Assembly (NCBI RefSeq): GCF_030506305.1
Contig: NZ_CP119421.1
Coordinates: 798,354-862,353 of the forward strand
Origin: Porifericola rhodea
Lineage (GTDB): Bacteria; Bacteroidota; Bacteroidia; Cytophagales; Cyclobacteriaceae
DNA: 64,000 bases
Reading direction: 5' to 3'
In this document: positions 8,230 to 17,737 of the stretch, piece after piece
Layout of the letters: each line of letters starts with the position of its first letter
Numbering within the stretch: position 1 is the stretch's first letter
Notes under the pieces: model-generated
Told to the model about the DNA's origin: nothing
Database searches by the model: none
The model's input: only the letters and a program-made list of their open reading frames with translations
Program-made: the position numbers and the translations under genes

Positions 8230-9532
8230 TCTGCCTGAAGAATATTCTGATTGGCACTCCTTCAAAGTCAAAATGAGAACGTATTTTATTTTCCAGATAC
8301 CTTTTATAGGCGGCTTTAACCAGCTTGGGGTGGTTACAAAAGAACGCAAACGTAGGGGTCTGGGTAGGAAGCTGAGTAATGTATTTGATCTTGATATATT
8401 TACCTTTGACTGAGGGCGGCGGATAGTGTTCTATATCTTTCCCCAGTACTTCGTTAAGTTTAGAAGTGCTGATACGCCGCTTTCGGTTTTCGTAAATTTC
8501 TGATGCTTTTTCTATAGCCTGAAAAACTCTCTGCTTTTTCACCATAGACGTAAACACTATTGGAATGTAATTGTATTCTCCCAAACGTGCTTCTATCTGC
8601 TTTTTGTACTCTAATGCAGTACTGGTATCTTTCTCAATAAGGTCCCATTTATTTACCAGAATCAGCACCCCTTTTTTGTGCTTGTCTGCCAGATGTACAA
8701 TATTGATATCCTGGGCTTCCATTCCTCGCTGTGCATCCAGAATGATAATGCAGATATCGCTTTCCTCCAGGGCCTGTACGCTACGGATAGTAGAGTAAAA
8801 CTCAATATTATCGGAAATCTTTGCTTTCTTTCTTAGGCCTGCTGTATCTATCAGAATAAAATCTTTACCGTACAGATTGTATCGAGAATGCAGGGCATCG
8901 CGTGTAGTACCGGCTATGTCAGTAACGATGCTCCGCTCCTGACCGAGCAATACATTCAGGAAAGAAGACTTACCTACATTGGGTCTTCCCAAGATAGCCA
9001 GTTTAGGCACTCCTGCCTCGGGGTCTTCATCATCATCTTCTGGAAAGTGTGCCACTACAGCATCCAGAAGATCACCTGTACCAGAACCACTTACTGAAGA
9101 TATAGGGAATACCTCTCCTAAACCTAGCCCGTAAAACTCCGAAGCCATAAATGATCGCTCATGGTTATCTGCCTTATTAGCCACAATAAAAAGGGGTTTT
9201 TGTGTACCTCTAAGAATGTTAGCAAAGTTCTGATCCAGATCTGTTATTCCAGTTTCACAATCAACCATAAATAGTATAACAGAAGCTTCATCTATTGCCA
9301 ATTGTACCTGCGCACGTATGGCCTCTTCAAAAATATCATCTGAATTGGCTACATAGCCCCCAGTGTCAATCACTGTAAAATGTAAACCAGTCCATTCGCC
9401 ATATCCGTAATGACGATCTCTGGTTACGCCACTTACATCGTCCATGATGGCCTTCCGCTGTTCAATCAAACGGTTAAACAGGGTGGATTTGCCAACATTT
9501 GGCCTTCCTACTATCGCAACTATATTTGACAC
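8225..9532 (-). CDS. der: Ribosome assembly GTPase Der (EngA)
   Basis: 435 residues with two consecutive Era-type GTPase domains, the defining architecture of Der. The first P-loop GRPNVGKS is at residues 9-16, followed by a DTGG G3 motif and NKAD G4. The second GRPNVGKS lies near residue 180, with DTAG and NKWD. The C-terminal KH-like domain (HYPPPSVKGKYIKIKYITQ and FCNHPKLVKAAYKRYLEN) is intact. Der is an essential cytoplasmic factor for maturation of the 50S subunit. It lies 63 bp downstream of era on the same strand, so the two ribosome-assembly GTPases are probably cotranscribed. Confidence 0.97.
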   Translation of the reverse strand: MSNIVAIVGRPNVGKSTLFNRLIEQRKAIMDDVSGVTRDRHYGYGEWTGLHFTVIDTGGYVANSDDIFEEAIRAQVQLAIDEASVILFMVDCETGITDLDQNFANILRGTQKPLFIVANKADNHERSFMASEFYGLGLGEVFPISSVSGSGTGDLLDAVVAHFPEDDDEDPEAGVPKLAILGRPNVGKSSFLNVLLGQERSIVTDIAGTTRDALHSRYNLYGKDFILIDTAGLRKKAKISDNIEFYSTIRSVQALEESDICIIILDAQRGMEAQDINIVHLADKHKKGVLILVNKWDLIEKDTSTALEYKKQIEARLGEYNYIPIVFTSMVKKQRVFQAIEKASEIYENRKRRISTSKLNEVLGKDIEHYPPPSVKGKYIKIKYITQLPTQTPTFAFFCNHPKLVKAAYKRYLENKIRSHFDFEGVPIRIFFRQK

Positions 9533-9595
9533 TTGATATTTGTTAAAGAGTTGATTGAAAAACTAATGAATACGTAAACAGCAGCAGCACTGTTA

Positions 9596-10480
9596 TTAAT
9601 GATAGCCAAAATTATGAAGTTTCGCCTGCTTTTTTCGCCAATCAGGAGAAACTTTTACAAACTGCTCCAGATACACCTGCTTATCAAAGAATTTTTCTAG
9701 TTCGGCACGGGCCTCTATACCTACTTTTTTAATAGCTTCTCCGCCCTTACCTATCAGTATACCCCGTTGACTTTTGCGCTCAACAAAAATCTCACTACGC
9801 ATACGAATAATTTTTTCATCTTCTTTGAACTCTGTTATAACCACTTCGCAGCTATAAGGCACTTCTTTTTTGTAGTTCTTAAATATTTTTTCGCGTATAA
9901 TTTCAGCAGCAAAGAAACGTTCAGGTTTGTCAGTTAGTTCGTCTTTGGGGAAATAAGGTGGATGCTCAGGAATACGTCTCAAAATGGCTTCAAAAACCGC
10001 ACTGATATTCAAACCATCAAGTGCAGAAATTAATATGGACTCTTCAGGTTGAAGAATCTCCTGCCAATAAGCCATCTTATCTTCTGCCTGAGAGCCTTTA
10101 GCCAGATCTATCTTGTTCATCACCAGAATTACCGGAACACCCGACTGCTTTAACTTTTCAATATGTTCTTCCTCCTGATATTTTTCATACAGGTCAGTTA
10201 CAAAAAGTATCACATCTGCATCCTCCAAAGCTACATTTACAAATCGCATCATGGATTGGTGCAACTCATACTCTGGCTTGAGTATACCAGGCGTATCGGA
10301 ATAGACTACCTGAAAATCCTCACCGTTAATAATACCCATAATACGATGCCGGGTTGTTTGTGCTTTAGATGTGATGATAGACAACCGCTCCCCTACCAAT
10401 TGGTTCATTAGTGTAGATTTGCCCACATTTGGCTTTCCTACTATGCTAACAAAACCGGCTTTGTGTACTTTTTCTTCCAT
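9596..10480 (-). CDS. era: GTPase Era
   Basis: 294 residues, normal for Era. It has an N-terminal GTPase domain with P-loop GKPNVGKS at 15-22, TTRHR switch I, SDTPG G3 and NKID G4. The C-terminal KH domain includes the GILIGKGGEAIKKVG loop around residue 240, which binds the 3' end of 16S rRNA. Era acts in 30S subunit assembly and couples it to cell division. It is the first gene of an era-der pair. The upstream region (10481-10573) also holds the promoter of the divergent initiator tRNA gene, so translation-related genes are clustered here. Confidence 0.97.
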   Translation of the reverse strand: MEEKVHKAGFVSIVGKPNVGKSTLMNQLVGERLSIITSKAQTTRHRIMGIINGEDFQVVYSDTPGILKPEYELHQSMMRFVNVALEDADVILFVTDLYEKYQEEEHIEKLKQSGVPVILVMNKIDLAKGSQAEDKMAYWQEILQPEESILISALDGLNISAVFEAILRRIPEHPPYFPKDELTDKPERFFAAEIIREKIFKNYKKEVPYSCEVVITEFKEDEKIIRMRSEIFVERKSQRGILIGKGGEAIKKVGIEARAELEKFFDKQVYLEQFVKVSPDWRKKQAKLHNFGYH

Positions 10481-10505
10481 ACTGAAAATATTTTTGCAAA
10501 GATAT

Positions 10506-10535
10506 TTGATTTTTAATCAAAACCACCTACTTTTG
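10506..10535 (+). promoter_or_regulatory. Bacteroidetes-type promoter of the initiator tRNA
   Basis: TTG at 10506-10508, a spacer of 19, then TACTTTTG at 10528-10535. Both elements match the TTG-N19-TAnnTTTG consensus recognised by the Bacteroidetes primary sigma factor. The tRNA starts 39 bases after the -7 box, leaving a short 5' leader. Confidence 0.75.
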
Positions 10536-10573
10536 TATCCTCATAAGCGGAAAAGACGTTTAAAAATATATAT

Positions 10574-10646
<73 letters not shown>

Positions 10647-10653
10647 CTTATTT

Positions 10654-10682
10654 AACCTGAAGTAAATACTTCAGGTTTTTTT
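10654..10682 (+). terminator. Intrinsic terminator of the initiator tRNA
   Basis: Perfect 11-bp stem AACCTGAAGTA / TACTTCAGGTT with a 2-nt loop, running straight into a T-tract, 8 bases after the tRNA. Confidence 0.9.
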
Positions 10683-10869
10683 ATGTCCATGCTTTTCTGT
10701 ACTCCCTGTGTATTAGCAAGCCCAAAAACCAAGCACATTTTCGGTTTATAAATTCTGACAAGTATTATAGCTCGTTTGCTTTTCTATTGCTTTTAGAATA
10801 AAAATATCTTTTACAGAAGATTAATAAAGGAAAAACAAAGTACGAGTGTCATGCAACCTCCTCCAACTG

Positions 10870-10877
10870 TAATTTTG
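10870..10877 (+). promoter_or_regulatory. -7 box TAATTTTG before dgt
   Basis: Exact TAnnTTTG match 62 bases before the dgt ATG. No good TTG is seen at the usual distance. The rest of 10683-10939 shows no gene. Confidence 0.35.
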
Positions 10878-10939
10878 CATTTTCAGGCATTCTAAGCATC
10901 TTATGCTAAAACTACAGTTTTGAGTAAACTAAGCTGACT

Positions 10940-12313
10940 ATGCACTGGAACCACCTGTATTCTCCTATTCGTCTTGGTATAGAAGAGCGCGACACCGTTC
11001 ATGATATGATACGTAATCCTTATCAGCAGGATTATGACCGACTCATATTTTCATCTCCTTTCCGCAGGCTACAAAATAAGACCCAGGTATTTCCTCTTCC
11101 CGGAAGTGTTTTTGTCCATAACCGACTTACACATAGCCTGGAAGTAGCCTGTGTTGGCCGTTCGCTGGGTAATATTATAGGGCATCGTATTGCAGATGAA
11201 CATGCGGAGGAAGACACAATGTTTGCACACTTTTATCGTAACGAAATGGGTTCGGTAATTAGTGCCGCTTGCATTGCCCACGATATTGGAAACCCACCTT
11301 TTGGCCATTCCGGAGAGAAAGCAATTTCTACTTACTTTAATGAGTTAGCAGGAGAATTAAGGCAAGAGTTGGAAGGGCAACTAAATATGAGCCAGTGGAA
11401 AGACCTTACAAATTTTGAGGGTAATGCCAATGGACTCCGCCTCCTTACCCATCAGTTTAAAGAAAGAAGTGTGGGTGGCCTGCGACTAACTTACACTACT
11501 CTGGCTGCTATGGTAAAATACCCTTGTGAGTCGGCTATTGGCCTAAATAAAGAGCTAAAAAGTAGAAATAAATTTGGCTTCTTCCACTCAGAAATTAATA
11601 CCTACAAAAAAATTGCTGAAGCCTTACAGCTTGAACCTACCTCTGACCAGCCTTTAGCCTATGTACGACACCCTTTTGTATACCTTGTTGAAGCTGCTGA
11701 TGATATTTGCTATCAGGTAATTGACTGGGAAGACGCTCATCGTCTGAAAATTATTAGTACTGAAGAAGCGCACCAGCAACTCTTGGAATTTTTTGGAGAT
11801 CAGCCCCAGCAATACAAAAAGTACAGAAGTAATGCACTTAAAATCAAAGACCTTAATGAGCGTATAGGCTACCTAAGAGCCATAACGATAAACCGCCTGG
11901 TTAATGAATGTGCCGATATTTTCTGGCGAAACAGAGATGCCATTCTGGCTGGAAAGTATGAAAAAAGCCTGCTTGAAGAGTTGAGCGGCACTCTGGCAGA
12001 AGCTTTTCGCGCATTACAGGCTCAATCTGTAGAGCGCATTTACAACTACCGCCCCGTAGTAGAAATAGAGCTTGCGGGATACAAAATTCTTGGAGGGTTA
12101 CTGGAAGAATTTGTACCTGCGGTGCTAGGTATGAAAGGCCATCAGAGCAAAAAGCTTCTAAGGTTATTACCTTTGCAATTTCAGCCCTCGCATGAGGTTA
12201 GCTTGTACGAAAAGGTACAATTGGTTGTAGATTTTATCTCTGGGATGACTGACCTCTATGCCGTAGATCTTTTCCGGCATATCAAAGGAATATCGCTACC
12301 GGAGTTACATTAG
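10940..12313 (+). CDS. dgt: Deoxyguanosinetriphosphate triphosphohydrolase-like protein
   Basis: 457 residues, HD-domain phosphohydrolase. The metal-binding residues are in place: RLTHSLEVA (first His), then AHDIGNPPFGHSGE carrying the HD pair and the conserved PPFGH loop, and YLVEAADDICYQV with the last Asp. The N-terminus RRLQNKTQVFPLP matches the dGTPase signature. The enzyme cleaves dGTP, or other dNTPs in relatives, to the nucleoside and triphosphate, controlling the DNA precursor pool. It is the first gene of a pair with nth (34 bp gap). Substrate specificity cannot be read from sequence. Confidence 0.92.
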   Translation: MHWNHLYSPIRLGIEERDTVHDMIRNPYQQDYDRLIFSSPFRRLQNKTQVFPLPGSVFVHNRLTHSLEVACVGRSLGNIIGHRIADEHAEEDTMFAHFYRNEMGSVISAACIAHDIGNPPFGHSGEKAISTYFNELAGELRQELEGQLNMSQWKDLTNFEGNANGLRLLTHQFKERSVGGLRLTYTTLAAMVKYPCESAIGLNKELKSRNKFGFFHSEINTYKKIAEALQLEPTSDQPLAYVRHPFVYLVEAADDICYQVIDWEDAHRLKIISTEEAHQQLLEFFGDQPQQYKKYRSNALKIKDLNERIGYLRAITINRLVNECADIFWRNRDAILAGKYEKSLLEELSGTLAEAFRALQAQSVERIYNYRPVVEIELAGYKILGGLLEEFVPAVLGMKGHQSKKLLRLLPLQFQPSHEVSLYEKVQLVVDFISGMTDLYAVDLFRHIKGISLPELH

Positions 12314-12347
12314 TAAACATTTATGAGTGAACAGCTATTTTAGGTAT

Positions 12348-13016
12348 ATGCCTAAAAACGAAGCGTTTAACATAGAAAAAGCATTTGTATTACTTAGAAA
12401 AGAAGTGAAAGACCTTCCGAAGGCCGCTCTTTTTGACCTTTATGATCAGGGTTACACCTCACTATTTGAGCAGCTGGTTGCCTGCATAATTTCTATCCGT
12501 ACTTATGATGAAGTGACAGTACCTACAGCTCTTAAATTGTTTGAGCAAGCCCGTACGCCAGAAGAAATAAGCAAACTCAGCAAGGCCCAAATTGATAGGC
12601 TTATTAAGGGCTGTACCTTTTATGAGAGCAAATCGCGACAGATTTTAGCTATTGCCAAAACGATTATAGATGAGTACCAAGGAGATTTACCAGCAGACTT
12701 TGACACCTTGCTAAATTTTAAAGGAGTAGGACCTAAATGCGCAAATCTGGCATTGGGTATAGCATGCCGACAGATGCGGATTGGAGTAGATGTTCATGTA
12801 CATAGAGTATGCAATCGGTGGGGCTATATAGAGGCAAATTCTCCAGAAAAAAGCGTGTTCGCTCTACAGCAAAAATTACCAGAAAAATACAGTGTAGAAA
12901 TCAACCGCCTGCTTGTACCTTTTGGGAAACATGTTTGCAGAGGAACAGTACCTCTCTGCTCTCAGTGTACCCTAAACAGTATGTGTGAGCAGAGAGGCGT
13001 TAAAAAGTACCAGTAG
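12348..13016 (+). CDS. nth: Endonuclease III
   Basis: 222 residues from the ATG at 12348; a GTG 21 bases upstream is an unlikely start. The protein has the helix-hairpin-helix motif NFKGVGPKCANLAL with the catalytic Lys, and GVDVHVHRVCNRWG with the catalytic Asp. The [4Fe-4S] ligands at the C-terminus have the canonical spacing C-x6-C-x2-C-x5-C (CRGTVPLC, SQC, TLNSMC). It is a base-excision glycosylase/AP lyase for oxidised pyrimidines. The pairing with dgt joins nucleotide-pool control to DNA repair. The next gene is convergent. Confidence 0.95.
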   Translation: MPKNEAFNIEKAFVLLRKEVKDLPKAALFDLYDQGYTSLFEQLVACIISIRTYDEVTVPTALKLFEQARTPEEISKLSKAQIDRLIKGCTFYESKSRQILAIAKTIIDEYQGDLPADFDTLLNFKGVGPKCANLALGIACRQMRIGVDVHVHRVCNRWGYIEANSPEKSVFALQQKLPEKYSVEINRLLVPFGKHVCRGTVPLCSQCTLNSMCEQRGVKKYQ

Positions 13017-13065
13017 TTAGTCCAGTAAGTAGATTTATTGAAGACAGCCAGAAGGTAAACTGCTG

Positions 13066-13992
13066 TTAACTTGAGGGCAACACACTGGTTTTTGTTTCCG
13101 TAGGGAAGTTTGAAGGTACTTTTATTGTGACTTTGTCTGTAGCCATCCATTCTACTGAACGATTAAGCAATGTACGGAAGCCTACACAGCGAAAAGCAGT
13201 ATCTTCTTTTTGAGTAGGCCACAAATGACCGGGCAAAAACGTCATCACTTTACCCTTACCATAAGGAATCCACCAAACCATTGGCTCATGTTTGCCAGTA
13301 CCACCGCTCTCTTCCGTAGAGTAAGCTGAAGCAATAATATTCATATTCTCTGCTGGTCCTCGCTGGCCATGATACAACTCATCATGAGCATGCAACCAGG
13401 TAGTAGGCAAGCCTTTCATAATAGGGTTGCTGGCATCACGAGTAGTGATAGTCCAATCGTGTACTCTTCCGTGGCTGGCATTAGGCCCCTCACCGGCGGG
13501 TACTTTTACTACAGTACCATCTTCCTCTAAATAGATACGTGTACCCCCATCCTTGTTTCTCCAAAGCAGACCTACCATCTTTTCATATTCTTCCCAACCT
13601 TCAAAAGGATTGTTGGCTGCGTGTATCATCAGTGCACGCCCCCCCTTACTAATATAGCTTTCAAAGTTATTGCGAATAGGCTCTGGCCACATTTCCCCAT
13701 TGTAGTTGCTAAGAATTACATCATACTCACTAAAATCTGGCTGCCAAGTAACCCACTCCGCTTCTTTAGCCCCTGGTGCAGGAGACATAGAAAGTGTAAT
13801 GTCAAACTTTCCGCTCTCCTCTAATATATCTTCTATTAAAGGGGTGGTCCTTCTCCAGGTATGATTGTTCTGTCCGGTAAGAATCAGCACTTTAGGCTTA
13901 TTTTTTCTGGCGGTTGTAAACTGAAAAAATGGAGCTGAAGCGGCAGATATTCCCATCAGCTGAATAAATTGACGGCGTGTAGTATTTTTCAT
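13066..13992 (-). CDS. Exported ThuA-domain protein (Tat signal)
   Basis: 308 residues from the ATG at 13992; a longer version begins at a TTG. The N-terminus has a twin-arginine motif TTRRQFIQLMG followed by a hydrophobic alanine-rich segment, so Tat export is likely. The rest is a ThuA-like glutamine-amidotransferase fold: KVLILTGQNNHTWRRTTPL at the start, YDVILSNYNGEMWP, a GGRALMIHAANNPFEGW nucleophile-elbow region (without an obvious Cys), and LHAHDELYHGQRG. ThuA domains are linked to trehalose or other disaccharide use and to 3-keto-glycoside pathways, but the reaction is unsettled. No sugar gene adjoins it here. Confidence 0.85.
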   Translation of the reverse strand: MKNTTRRQFIQLMGISAASAPFFQFTTARKNKPKVLILTGQNNHTWRRTTPLIEDILEESGKFDITLSMSPAPGAKEAEWVTWQPDFSEYDVILSNYNGEMWPEPIRNNFESYISKGGRALMIHAANNPFEGWEEYEKMVGLLWRNKDGGTRIYLEEDGTVVKVPAGEGPNASHGRVHDWTITTRDASNPIMKGLPTTWLHAHDELYHGQRGPAENMNIIASAYSTEESGGTGKHEPMVWWIPYGKGKVMTFLPGHLWPTQKEDTAFRCVGFRTLLNRSVEWMATDKVTIKVPSNFPTETKTSVLPSS

Positions 13993-14058
13993 AAGAGTAC
14001 TAGAGTTGCACAAGCGTACAAATTATAGCACGTAACTGAGTTTTACAACCCTGACATC

Positions 14059-14436
14059 CTACTTAGTAACAAACTCCTGAAAACGAATTTTCAGAGATTT
14101 GTACTGTAGCGAAAATTCTTCCATCTCCCCTTTTACGATATGGTGCTCCTCATCCGTAATTACATGATTTTTAGTACGGTTAGCCAGCTCTAGTTTTTGA
14201 TACAGCCTGGCTTCGTGTGCATATACCTTGTGCCTGAAATCATCTATTTTCGCTAAAATTTTAATCCACTGTTCTTTAAAATATTTGGATTCTTCTTTAT
14301 CCTCCTGTTCTGTAATGTGTGGATTTCTTTTTGCCAACTGATGCTGAAAGTACTTAATTTCATCCTGATAAAGGTCAAATTCATTTAACCAATGGCGATG
14401 TTCATTATGTAAATGTACTAGGTTCTTATAAGGCAT
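14059..14436 (-). CDS. Hypothetical coiled-coil protein (125 aa)
   Basis: 125 residues, highly charged and largely helical by eye, with no signal peptide or membrane segment. It has heptad-like stretches (EFDLYQDEIKYFQHQLA and later GEMEEFSLQYKSLKIRFQE) and many histidines. I recognise no named family, although small proteins of this kind occur in Cytophagales. It has its own intergenic spaces on both sides (66 and 100 bp), so it is probably monocistronic. Function unknown. Confidence 0.65.
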   Translation of the reverse strand: MPYKNLVHLHNEHRHWLNEFDLYQDEIKYFQHQLAKRNPHITEQEDKEESKYFKEQWIKILAKIDDFRHKVYAHEARLYQKLELANRTKNHVITDEEHHIVKGEMEEFSLQYKSLKIRFQEFVTK

Positions 14437-14536
14437 ATCATTTGTATTTATAGTATAAGAGGTTCATTTTCATGCTATACAAGCAGTCACGAAATATGCT
14501 TACTACCAAACTGTTTCTGCTTCATTACTTACTATT

Positions 14537-15094
14537 TTACAGAGGTGCTGGAAGCAGCTGATGCTCCCTAAGTAAAGGTTTTAGCTTTCTTCTGAAGTTG
14601 ATTTGTTGCCCGGAATTAGGAAACTCAATCATGTCATCGTGTATCACCTGAAAGCCGCTTGCCTTCAAAGCCTCACCTATTGCTTTATACACTACTGCGG
14701 AAATGAGTACAATCGGTGTGTTGGGTCTCGCTATGTGCAGTATCTCTTTAATAAGACCCGGCAGATTTTCACGATAGATTTTGATACGGGTAGCTGCTGT
14801 AGCTCCTGGTAGCGGTGTATCTACGGCTCCCATAAGATGATAGCCTTCTTCCTGCAAACGCTCCAGAAAGTATGCCTTTTCATTTCGTACTGCTTTAACG
14901 GTCTCAAATGCTTCTACCTCTTCAGAAAACAGAACTTTAATCAGTTCCAGAAAGAGACTATCTCCTCTACGTACATGTTCATAATAAAAATAACGATTTC
15001 TCTCCTCGGCAGGTGGCGCTTCCGTGATAAAAAGAACTTTAATATGGTCAGGGCGGTATTTTTCTCTGGCTTTAACAAATAGGTTTTTATCCAT
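14537..15094 (-). CDS. Cytosolic protein resembling the uracil-DNA glycosylase fold
   Basis: 185 residues from the ATG at 15094. A longer frame starting at 15154 would add an unlikely Cys/Leu-rich extension. The opening KVLFITEAPPAEERNRYFY resembles the first active-site strand and loop of UDG-superfamily proteins (usual form GEaPG), and the alpha/beta pattern continues to a second strand PIVLISAVVYKAIGEAL. No complete UDG motif set is visible, notably no clear HPSP-like loop, so the assignment is tentative. No FeS cysteines are present. No operon partner. Confidence 0.55.
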   Translation of the reverse strand: MDKNLFVKAREKYRPDHIKVLFITEAPPAEERNRYFYYEHVRRGDSLFLELIKVLFSEEVEAFETVKAVRNEKAYFLERLQEEGYHLMGAVDTPLPGATAATRIKIYRENLPGLIKEILHIARPNTPIVLISAVVYKAIGEALKASGFQVIHDDMIEFPNSGQQINFRRKLKPLLREHQLLPAPL

Positions 15095-15194
15095 ACTCTT
15101 TAAGCAAAGGCTAAGTTTACATTTGATGCTAAGGAGAAAAACGCAGTAGAGCAAGCTTTGTTAATGCAGAATTTACAGTGCCATACGTCCTACT

Positions 15195-15224
15195 TTGCCT
15201 AGTTATTTATTAGCCTTATTTTTG
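15195..15224 (+). promoter_or_regulatory. Bacteroidetes-type promoter of mnmA
   Basis: TTG at 15195-15197, a spacer of 19, then TATTTTTG at 15217-15224, matching the TTG-N19-TAnnTTTG consensus. It predicts a leader of about 100 nt before the ATG at 15332. Confidence 0.7.
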
Positions 15225-15331
15225 TAGTTCTTTTTCAGCTCAGGATACTGGCGAATAAACTAAAGGGTTGGCAGCATTATCATACTAGAATTTATGCGAA
15301 CCTTTTTTTCTCACATAGGGTATTAAGTATT

Positions 15332-16531
15332 ATGAAACGCGTAGTAGTAGGTATGTCAGGTGGAGTAGACTCTAGTGTCGCCGCCTATCTTTTGAAAGAA
15401 CAAGGCTATGATGTGGTTGGCCTTTTTATGAAGAACTGGCATGACGATAGTGTTGTCATTAGCCGTGAGTGCCCCTGGGTAGAAGATAGCAACGATGCCC
15501 TCATTGTTGCGCAGAAGCTGGGTATCCCCTTCCAGACTATTGATTTGAGTAAAGAATATAAGGAGCGCATTGTAGATTATATGTTTTATGAATACGAGCG
15601 GGGACGTACGCCTAACCCTGACGTACTTTGTAATCGTGAAATTAAGTTTGATATTTTCCTGAAAACTGCGCTGAAACTGGGAGCTGACTATGTTGCCACA
15701 GGACATTATTGCCGTAAGTCGGAAACTGCAAATATTGACGGCAGTACTACCTATCATTTACTGGCAGGTAAAGACAATAACAAAGACCAAAGCTATTTTT
15801 TGTGTCAGCTCAATCAGGAGCAGCTGAGCAAGGCGCTTTTTCCGATCGGAGAACTGCAAAAGTCTGAAGTAAGGACTATCGCAAGAGAACAGGATTTGGT
15901 CACCGCTGACAAAAAAGATTCTCAGGGCTTGTGCTTTGTGGGTAAGGTTCGTTTGCCAGAGTTTTTGCAGCAGAAACTAAAGCCTAAGCCAGGCAAAATT
16001 GTAGAAATAGCTGCCGATGCTCCTGTTTATCAAAAATCGTTAGTATTGGCAGGTACAGCCGAAGAGGAACCGCTATCTTTATCTGAGTTGAGTGCCCCTT
16101 TTGAATATACACCCGATATGGGTAAGGTAGTTGGAGACCACAATGGTGCGCACTATTATACGATTGGGCAACGTAAAGGACTCAATGTAGGCGGAACACC
16201 AAAACCTTTGTTTATCATCTCTATCGATACAGAGAATAACATTGTGTACACCGGCCAGGGAGACGATCATCCCGGACTATACCGTTCTGCGCTCTTTATG
16301 AGTCAGGAAGAAAGTCATTGGATAAGAGAAGACCTTAAGCTAAAAAATGGTGAATCTACCGAATATCAGGTACGTATTCGTTATCGTCAGCCTTTGGAAA
16401 AAGCCAGACTCATTCAGGCCGAAGAAGGGCTATACATAGTATTTGACCGCCCACAAAGAAGCATTGCCAAAGGGCAATTTGCTGCCTGGTATCAAAATGA
16501 TGAACTTATCGGTTCGGGAGTGATAGCATAG
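15332..16531 (+). CDS. mnmA: tRNA-uridine 2-sulfurtransferase MnmA
   Basis: 399 residues. The PP-loop ATP-binding motif SGGVDSS is at residues 9-15. The catalytic cysteines sit in TPNPDVLCN (Cys100) and SQGLCFVG (Cys201), which form the transient persulfide/disulfide in this family. The C-terminal beta-barrel with [20 protein letters not shown] is complete. MnmA puts sulfur on C2 of the wobble uridine of tRNA-Lys, -Glu and -Gln in the cytoplasm. The gene is monocistronic, with a consensus promoter upstream. Confidence 0.96.
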   Translation: MKRVVVGMSGGVDSSVAAYLLKEQGYDVVGLFMKNWHDDSVVISRECPWVEDSNDALIVAQKLGIPFQTIDLSKEYKERIVDYMFYEYERGRTPNPDVLCNREIKFDIFLKTALKLGADYVATGHYCRKSETANIDGSTTYHLLAGKDNNKDQSYFLCQLNQEQLSKALFPIGELQKSEVRTIAREQDLVTADKKDSQGLCFVGKVRLPEFLQQKLKPKPGKIVEIAADAPVYQKSLVLAGTAEEEPLSLSELSAPFEYTPDMGKVVGDHNGAHYYTIGQRKGLNVGGTPKPLFIISIDTENNIVYTGQGDDHPGLYRSALFMSQEESHWIREDLKLKNGESTEYQVRIRYRQPLEKARLIQAEEGLYIVFDRPQRSIAKGQFAAWYQNDELIGSGVIA

Positions 16532-16735
16532 CTCCCGAACTTTATTTTTTAAGTATATACCTACCATTTGCCCTAAGTATTATTTTTTTGTCTGTTGCAG
16601 TACAGATACTTTCCTAACAGTACATCACTGGTAAACCTCAGTCGTTGAGCCGGCAACATTTTGTAACAATTCTTGATTATATTTAGAGAAGTGACTTGAC
16701 TTTTCTGCAGGATTCTGTTATTTAATTGATGTTTT

Positions 16736-17494
16736 ATGAAGAAAATTATTCTACTGCTGTTAATCAGCACTATATGGTTAAATGCGTTTGCTCAATCTGA
16801 ATCATCAAGCTTTACCGCTAACTCTCCTGCCGAACCCGACAATGAAATTTCATACATAGAGAAACATAAACTGGCAATTCCTAAAAAAATCTTTCGTCGC
16901 AAAGATTACTCTCACTATCAGGAAGACCTGCTGGACAAATACCAATCAAACAAAAACTTTTTGAAGCAGGCTTTGCTACCCAGCTTGATTGCCCTTTCTT
17001 ACTATCCTGAGTTACAAAACACCAAGATTAGATTTATCTATGCCGATACTAAGACCTCTTTAGCTGCCCGCCCACGTTTCTGGAGCCTTTTCCGAGGCAG
17101 AGAGAACCGCACATATAATATTTTTATCGACAAAAAAGTAAAGCAGCAAGAAGGCGTACTCTTTGAAGATTTTCCTTTCAATGCTCAGTTAGGAGGTATT
17201 GGACATGAGTATGCACACATTATTGATTACTCTGAACGCAGTGGCCTGAATATTTTATGGTTGGGAGTTAAGTATTTGTTCAGTAAAAAGGCCAGAGCCA
17301 AGCTTGAGCATAAAGTAGACAAGATTACTATTGAAAGAGGACTGGGCTGGCAGGCTATTGCCTGGGAAGAACATGTGCTTAAACACTCTACAGCATCTAA
17401 CAAGTACAAGATTTACAAAAAGAAAGTGTACCTCAGCACAGAACAAATTAAAGATCACATGAACCAATGTCCAGTATACGGAGGGTCTTTATAG
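16736..17494 (+). CDS. Exported putative zinc metalloprotease with HEYAH motif
   Basis: 252 residues with a Sec signal peptide ending near NAFAQ. A zinc-binding motif GHEYAHIID places His157, Glu158 and His161 as in HExxH gluzincins. A downstream acidic helix (EHKVDKITIERGLGWQA, residues 191-207) could supply the third ligand. The rest is basic and rich in Lys/Tyr, with a SYYPELQNTKIRFIYAD strand before the active site. The family is not one I can name. The C-terminal Cys in MNQCPVYGGSL is single. It ends in a hairpin shared with the convergent small gene. Confidence 0.7.
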   Translation: MKKIILLLLISTIWLNAFAQSESSSFTANSPAEPDNEISYIEKHKLAIPKKIFRRKDYSHYQEDLLDKYQSNKNFLKQALLPSLIALSYYPELQNTKIRFIYADTKTSLAARPRFWSLFRGRENRTYNIFIDKKVKQQEGVLFEDFPFNAQLGGIGHEYAHIIDYSERSGLNILWLGVKYLFSKKARAKLEHKVDKITIERGLGWQAIAWEEHVLKHSTASNKYKIYKKKVYLSTEQIKDHMNQCPVYGGSL

Positions 17495-17503
17495 CCTCCT
17501 TTT
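17480..17503 (+). terminator. Short hairpin at the convergent gene ends
   Basis: GGAGG (17480-17484) pairs with CCTCC (17495-17499), followed by TTTT. The TAG stop of the protease gene lies in the loop and the stop of the minus-strand gene is immediately adjacent. Confidence 0.5.
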
Positions 17504-17717
17504 ATCTTCTGGTACTCCTAATCTCATAAATATCAAAATCATCAGATACACCGTACTTAATCAGATCATTTAGCGTATAAATTTCCAGAGAGGTAAGATC
17601 TTTTAATTTGTAGTTGTCCTCTCCAAGCCATTCTAATACTTCAAACTCTGACTCTTCTCCGTAATTTGTCAAAAAATATTTTTTCCCTATTCTAATATTA
17701 TCAAATGATATAGGCAT
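17502..17717 (-). CDS. Small hypothetical protein (71 aa) downstream of menD
   Basis: 71 residues, acidic, no signal or membrane segment. It begins MPISFDNIRIGKKYFLTNYGEES and continues with a beta-strand pattern (FEVLEWLGEDNYKLKDL, then LEIYTLNDLIKYG), suggesting a small SH3-like or barrel fold. I do not recognise a family. It starts 20 bp after menD on the same strand, so it is probably translated from the menD mRNA, but nothing in it suggests a role in menaquinone synthesis. Confidence 0.7.
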   Translation of the reverse strand: MPISFDNIRIGKKYFLTNYGEESEFEVLEWLGEDNYKLKDLTSLEIYTLNDLIKYGVSDDFDIYEIRSTRR

Positions 17718-17737
17718 TGTGTACTTGCTTTATAGTA

